Shown piece by piece: positions 60,893 through 64,000 of a stretch of 64,000 nucleotides of DNA. Made by a program: the position numbers and the translations under genes. Source of the DNA: Streptomyces hygroscopicus subsp. hygroscopicus (GTDB taxonomy: Bacteria; Actinomycetota; Actinomycetes; Streptomycetales; Streptomycetaceae); contig NZ_BSSM01000005.1 in NCBI RefSeq assembly GCF_030269125.1, positions 248,001-312,000 of the forward strand, written 5' to 3'. The notes under the pieces were generated by a model. It was not told the origin of the DNA. It was given only the letters and a program-made list of their open reading frames with translations, and ran no database searches. Every line of letters begins with the position of its first letter. The stretch's first letter is position 1.

Positions 60893-61837
60893 ATGGCCCT
60901 GACCGTGGACGACGTGGACCGGTTCGAGGCGTCCAGGCACCGTCTGGAGGCCATCGCCTATCGCCTGCTCGGCTCGGCGAGCGAGGCGGAGGACGCCGTG
61001 CAGGAGACGTACCTGCGCTGGCAGGGCGCCGACACCGGGCGCATCGAGGTCCCCGAGGCCTGGCTGACCAAGGTGCTCACCAACCTGTGCCTCAACCAGC
61101 TCACCTCCGCGCGCGCCCGCCGCGAGACCTACGTCGGCGCGTGGCTGCCCGAGCCGCTGCTCGCCGGGGACCCGATGCTGGGCCCCGCCGACACCGCGGA
61201 GCAGCGCGAGTCGGTGTCGTACGCCGTCCTCACCCTGCTGGAGCGCCTCACCCCGAACGAGCGCGCCGTGTACGTGCTGCGCGAGGCATTCGACTACCCG
61301 CACCGGGAGATCGCCCGGATCCTCGACCTCACCGAGTCCGCCAGCCAGCAGATCCACCATCGCGCCAGGAAGCACGTCGCCGCCGGCCGGGCGCGCGCCG
61401 AGATCGACGAGGCGGCCGCGCGGCGGGTCGTGGACGAGTTCCTCGCCGCGGCCACCAGCGGCCGGACCGAACCGCTGGTACGGCTGCTCACCGAGGACGC
61501 CATCGCGATCGGCGACGGCGGCGGCAAGGTGCCGGCCCGCGCCCGCGCGTTCGAGGGCGCCCGCGCGGTCGCGACGTTCATGCGGGGCCTGTTCAAGCCC
61601 GGCAAGGCCAAGCGCAACCTGGTCGGCGGCTCGCCCGACGTGTACGTCTCCGTGGCCAACGGCGCCCCCGCCCTCGTCGTGGTGCTCGACGGACGGGTCA
61701 TCGGCGTCACCTGCCTGGAGATCACCGAGCAGGGCATCGCCGCCTTCCGCAGCCAGGTCAACCCGGACAAGCTGGAGCGCGCGACCCGTCGGTGGGCGGC
61801 CGGCGAGCACGGCGAACCCGTGATCAAGTCCTTCTGA
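60893..61837 (+). CDS. sigJ: ECF sigma factor of the SigJ/ECF41 type with SnoaL-like C-terminus
   Basis: The 314-residue protein has sigma region 2 (YRLLGSASEAEDAVQETYLRWQ) and region 4 (LTPNERAVYVLREAFDYPHREIARILDLTESASQQIHHRARKHV), followed by a C-terminal domain of about 120 residues with a SnoaL-like fold (VVDEFLAAATSGRTEPLVRLLTEDAIAIGDGGGK). This is the ECF41 architecture, in which the C-terminal domain modulates activity instead of a separate anti-sigma factor. ECF41 genes usually neighbour oxidoreductases or carboxymuconolactone-decarboxylase-like genes. Here a flavin oxidoreductase follows 107 bp downstream, matching that pattern. The message is probably leaderless. Confidence 0.93.
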   Translation: MALTVDDVDRFEASRHRLEAIAYRLLGSASEAEDAVQETYLRWQGADTGRIEVPEAWLTKVLTNLCLNQLTSARARRETYVGAWLPEPLLAGDPMLGPADTAEQRESVSYAVLTLLERLTPNERAVYVLREAFDYPHREIARILDLTESASQQIHHRARKHVAAGRARAEIDEAAARRVVDEFLAAATSGRTEPLVRLLTEDAIAIGDGGGKVPARARAFEGARAVATFMRGLFKPGKAKRNLVGGSPDVYVSVANGAPALVVVLDGRVIGVTCLEITEQGIAAFRSQVNPDKLERATRRWAAGEHGEPVIKSF

Positions 61838-61843
61838 CCCAAC

Positions 61844-61859
61844 TGTGACCCAGCTCACA
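61844..61859. promoter_or_regulatory. CRP/FNR-like site upstream of the flavin oxidoreductase
   Basis: TGTGACCCAGCTCACA matches the CRP-type pattern TGTGA-N6-TCACA exactly, six bases after the sigJ stop and immediately before the left arm of the inverted repeat at 61860. Confidence 0.5.
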
Positions 61860-61943
61860 GCCTGCTCCTGTCAGGGAACGGCGGGCCGCCCGGTTCAAGG
61901 GGCGAACCGCTTGCGGAACCCCGCACGACCGACAGGAGCAGGC
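61860..61943 (+). promoter_or_regulatory. Long-range inverted repeat containing the oxidoreductase ribosome-binding site
   Basis: GCCTGCTCCTGTC (61860-61872) is the perfect complement of GACAGGAGCAGGC (61931-61943), which contains the Shine-Dalgarno AGGAG of the next gene. The 58-base spacer can fold internally (CGGTTC with GAACCG). In an mRNA starting upstream, pairing would hide the ribosome-binding site. Confidence 0.5.
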
Positions 61944-61944
61944 C

Positions 61945-63144
61945 ATGCAGCACCGCATCATCGTCCTCGGCGCCGGATACACGGGAGCCACCGCAGCCGG
62001 CCGCCTCGCCCGCCGGCTGCGCCGCGAGGACGTCGCCATCACCCTCGTCAACGCCGAGGCCGACTTCGTCGAGCGCGTCCGGATGCACCAGCTCGCGACC
62101 GGTCAGGACCTGCCGCCCCGGCCCCTCGACGCGATGTTCACCGGTACCGGCGTCTCCCTGAAGCTCGCCCGGGTCACCGCCGTGGACGCCGAGCGCAGGG
62201 CCGTGACCGTCACGGGCGAGCGGGGCACGCGGGAGGAACTGCCGTACGACACCCTCGTCTACGCCCTCGGCAGCGGGTGGCACGACCAGGGCGTCCCGGG
62301 CGTCGCCGAGCACGCCCACGACATCGCGAACCGCCCCGGCGCGCTGCGACTGCGCGCCCGCCTGGCCGAACTCGGTGCCGGCGCTCCGGTGGTCGTGGTC
62401 GGCGGCGGGCTCACCGGCCTGGAGGCCGCGACCGAACTCGCCGAGGCCCGCCCGGACCTCGACGTCGCCCTCGCGGTGCGCGGCGGCCTCGGCGACGGGC
62501 TCTCGGCCAAGGGCCGCCGGCATCTGCGTGAGGTCTGCGACCGGCTCGGCGTCACCGTGCACGAACACACCGCCGTCGACGCGGTGGCGGCCGGCCACGT
62601 CACCACCGCCGCGGGAGCGTCGCTCCCGTCCGAGGCCACCGTGTGGACCGCGGGCTTCGCCGTCCATCCGATCGCGCGGGCCACCACCCTGGAGACCGGA
62701 GACAACGGGCAGATCGTGGTCGACCGTTCGATGCGCTCGGTCTCGCATCCGCAGGTGTACGCCATCGGTGACGCCGCCCTCGCCATGGGCCCCGGCGACA
62801 AGCCGCTGCGGATGTCGTGCGCCTCGGGCGTACCGGCGGCGTGGCAGGCGGCCGACGCGATCGCGGCGCGGCTCAGCGGCGGAAAGGTGCCGGTGACGCC
62901 GGTGCGGTACTACCAGCAGTGCATCTCCCTGGGCCGCGGTGACGGACTGATCCAGTTCGTCACCGCCGACGACCGCGCCGTCGACCGGGCCCTGACCGGA
63001 CGCCTCGCCGCCCGCTACAAGGAGGCGATCTGCAAGGCGGCCACGTGGGGCGTCGCGCACCCCCTGCTGGTGCCGAGCCGCGCGCGCCGGGTCGTGCCGC
63101 GACAGGAGCGGGCGGGGGAGGCGGTGGCGGGGACGGTGCTCTGA
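61945..63144 (+). CDS. NADH dehydrogenase-like FAD-dependent oxidoreductase
   Basis: The 399-residue protein is a two-dinucleotide-binding-domain flavoprotein. The FAD motif is IIVLGAGYTGATAAGRL at the N-terminus. The NAD(P)H motif is VVVVGGGLTGLEAATELAE at about 150, and the second FAD contact is YAIGDAALAM near 272. It resembles single-subunit type II NADH dehydrogenases or their Streptomyces relatives but lacks an obvious membrane anchor. It would oxidise NAD(P)H with transfer to a quinone or other acceptor. AGGAG lies nine bases upstream of the ATG inside the inverted repeat. As the downstream neighbour of SigJ it is the likely ECF41 target. Confidence 0.92.
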   Translation: MQHRIIVLGAGYTGATAAGRLARRLRREDVAITLVNAEADFVERVRMHQLATGQDLPPRPLDAMFTGTGVSLKLARVTAVDAERRAVTVTGERGTREELPYDTLVYALGSGWHDQGVPGVAEHAHDIANRPGALRLRARLAELGAGAPVVVVGGGLTGLEAATELAEARPDLDVALAVRGGLGDGLSAKGRRHLREVCDRLGVTVHEHTAVDAVAAGHVTTAAGASLPSEATVWTAGFAVHPIARATTLETGDNGQIVVDRSMRSVSHPQVYAIGDAALAMGPGDKPLRMSCASGVPAAWQAADAIAARLSGGKVPVTPVRYYQQCISLGRGDGLIQFVTADDRAVDRALTGRLAARYKEAICKAATWGVAHPLLVPSRARRVVPRQERAGEAVAGTVL

Positions 63145-63164
63145 CCGCCGAACGGGCTTCCCCG

Positions 63165-63776
63165 CTACGGCAGCCGGCTCCGGTCGGTGGCCGCGCGCAG
63201 GTGCTCGATCCCGGTGTCGACGGCCGCCCTGAGGTGGGTCGAGTCGCCGGTGGACATCAGGATGGACACGCCGCCCTGGATGCCGGCGAGCAGGGCGGCG
63301 GCCGCCCGGTCCACGTCGAGGGCGGGGGAGACCAGGCCCTTGGACCGGAGGGCGCGCATGCCCGCGGCGAGCTGATCCTGCCACTGGCGCATCAGCGCGG
63401 TGACGATCGCGCGGGCGCCGGGCCGCCGGCGGCCGACCTGGAGGAAGAGCGCGCCCAACGGGCAGGTGTCACCCTGGCGTTCGTACCGCTCGACGAGGAC
63501 GTCCCGCCACTGTTGCCAGGACTCCCAGGAGTCGAGGCGACCCAGGTGCGGCTGCTGGTCCGCCAGGACGCGGTCGGCCTCGAACCGGGCGACGGCCAGC
63601 AGCAGTTGGTCCTTGCCGTCGGGGAAGTAGTGGAAGAGCTGGCTCTTGCTGGCGCGGGTGCGGGCGAGGATGTCGTCCAGGGTGGCGGCGGGGCCCTGCT
63701 CGCGCAGGATCCCGGCGGCGCCCTCGATGATGCGGGCGCGGGTGGCGCGGCCCTTCGCGGTCAGGGTGTCCGGCAT
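63165..63776 (-). CDS. TetR-family transcriptional repressor
   Basis: The 203-residue protein has a TetR helix-turn-helix at residues about 10-57 (ARIIEGAAGILREQGPAATLDDILARTRASKSQLFHYFPDGKDQLLLAV) and a C-terminal ligand domain of the TetR_C/LmrA-YxaF type with TCPLGALFLQVG. The ATG at 63776 has GGAAGAC upstream; an upstream in-frame ATG would place coding sequence over the operators. It is divergent from a short-chain dehydrogenase gene and faces two identical-geometry palindromes, so it most likely represses both genes until a substrate binds. Confidence 0.92.
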   Translation of the reverse strand: MPDTLTAKGRATRARIIEGAAGILREQGPAATLDDILARTRASKSQLFHYFPDGKDQLLLAVARFEADRVLADQQPHLGRLDSWESWQQWRDVLVERYERQGDTCPLGALFLQVGRRRPGARAIVTALMRQWQDQLAAGMRALRSKGLVSPALDVDRAAAALLAGIQGGVSILMSTGDSTHLRAAVDTGIEHLRAATDRSRLP

Positions 63777-63795
63777 GAGGTCGTCTTCCTTCGGC

Positions 63796-63841
63796 TGGAC
63801 CGGTGGGTCCACCGTAGCGCGATTTTGGACTTGCTGGTCCA
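63796..63841. promoter_or_regulatory. Two tandem TetR-type operators (TGGAC-N6-GTCCA)
   Basis: TGGACCGGTGGGTCCA (63796-63811) and TGGACTTGCTGGTCCA (63826-63841) share identical five-base arms and a six-base spacer and are exactly 30 bp apart, start to start. They fill the gap between the TetR start (63776) and the SDR start (63893). Confidence 0.75.
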
Positions 63842-63892
63842 TTTTTGGCGGCGCACAGTGGGCGGCACACGGCGAGACAAGGAGATCGCGTC

Positions 63893-64000
63893 ATGACCGA
63901 CACCACGAGCGGGCGGCTGTCCGGCAAGGCCGCGCTGGTCACGGGCTCCACCAGCAACATCGGGCGGGCGATCGCGGAGGCGTTCGCGGCCGAGGGCGCC
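63893..64000 (+). CDS. Short-chain dehydrogenase/reductase (partial, continues past window)
   Basis: The first 36 codons are present, with AAGGAG nine bases before the ATG. The N-terminus contains the Rossmann dinucleotide motif as AALVTGSTSNIGRAIAEAF (TGxxxxIG type), which marks a classical NAD(P)-dependent SDR oxidoreductase. It is divergent from the TetR gene, whose tandem operators lie in the shared promoter, so it is the likely regulated target. The substrate-specificity and catalytic Tyr-Lys segments lie outside the window. Confidence 0.85.
   Translation, partial: MTDTTSGRLSGKAALVTGSTSNIGRAIAEAFAAEGA

Overview
The window is a GC-rich (roughly 70-75 percent) actinomycete chromosome segment, almost certainly Streptomyces. 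The signs are strong G/C third-position bias, frequent GTG starts, many apparently leaderless -10 boxes of the TAGRRT type, SpoIIE-family phosphatases, a mycothiol-dependent-type enzyme, ECF41/SigJ, and a gene order that looks like ordinary Streptomyces core chromosome. I saw no rRNA, tRNA, CRISPR array, insertion sequence or prophage. About 50 protein genes (two cut by the window edges) and three decayed or frameshifted genes were identified.

Layout. 1-13.3 kb: a partial phosphotransferase; a three-gene 2-oxoacid dehydrogenase operon (bkdABC-like E1alpha/E1beta/E2) behind a 569-bp leader region; two secreted proteins; a D-Ala-D-Ala carboxypeptidase; a GntR-MFS operon; a methyltransferase; an MDMPI-type protein; a nitrilase-family amidase. 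13.3-27.4 kb: small membrane/LURP-like genes, an M18 aminopeptidase, an acyl-CoA dehydrogenase, SseB-like and pirin proteins, an AI-2E-type permease that converges on and overlaps a PAS-GAF-SpoIIE-ATPase phosphatase, aspS, an AbiEii-like nucleotidyltransferase and leaderless metG.

27.4-41 kb: a TerF-like VWA protein with a long Glu/Thr/Pro repeat tract; an alpha/beta hydrolase divergent from a MocR regulator whose shared promoter carries direct repeats; membrane proteins; a second SpoIIE phosphatase; an M20 amidohydrolase; a 58-residue secreted peptide divergent from an XRE-TPR regulator; two lipoproteins. 41-47 kb: a nucleoside hydrolase, a GH13 glucosidase, a DUF6445-like oxygenase candidate, an SDR pseudogene and a GlpF-type facilitator. 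47.3-55 kb: a PucR-type regulator divergent from a flotillin (739 aa), which is followed by a 1672-aa AAA+ ATPase; strong hairpins sit before and after the flotillin gene. 55-64 kb: a YraQ-type permease behind a CsoR-like operator, a GNAT protein, a frameshifted kinase plus PAP2 phosphatase, a second copy of the membrane-protein family seen at 32 kb, a GntR remnant, SigJ followed by a flavin oxidoreductase whose ribosome-binding site lies in an inverted repeat, and a TetR gene divergent from a partial SDR behind two identical-geometry operators.

The two best candidates for an undescribed system are the flotillin plus giant AAA+ ATPase module (47.3-55 kb) and the secreted-peptide/XRE-TPR pair (37.9-39.5 kb). 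Most other genes are conserved housekeeping or common Streptomyces regulatory functions. Regulatory sites were read by eye and none has been tested.
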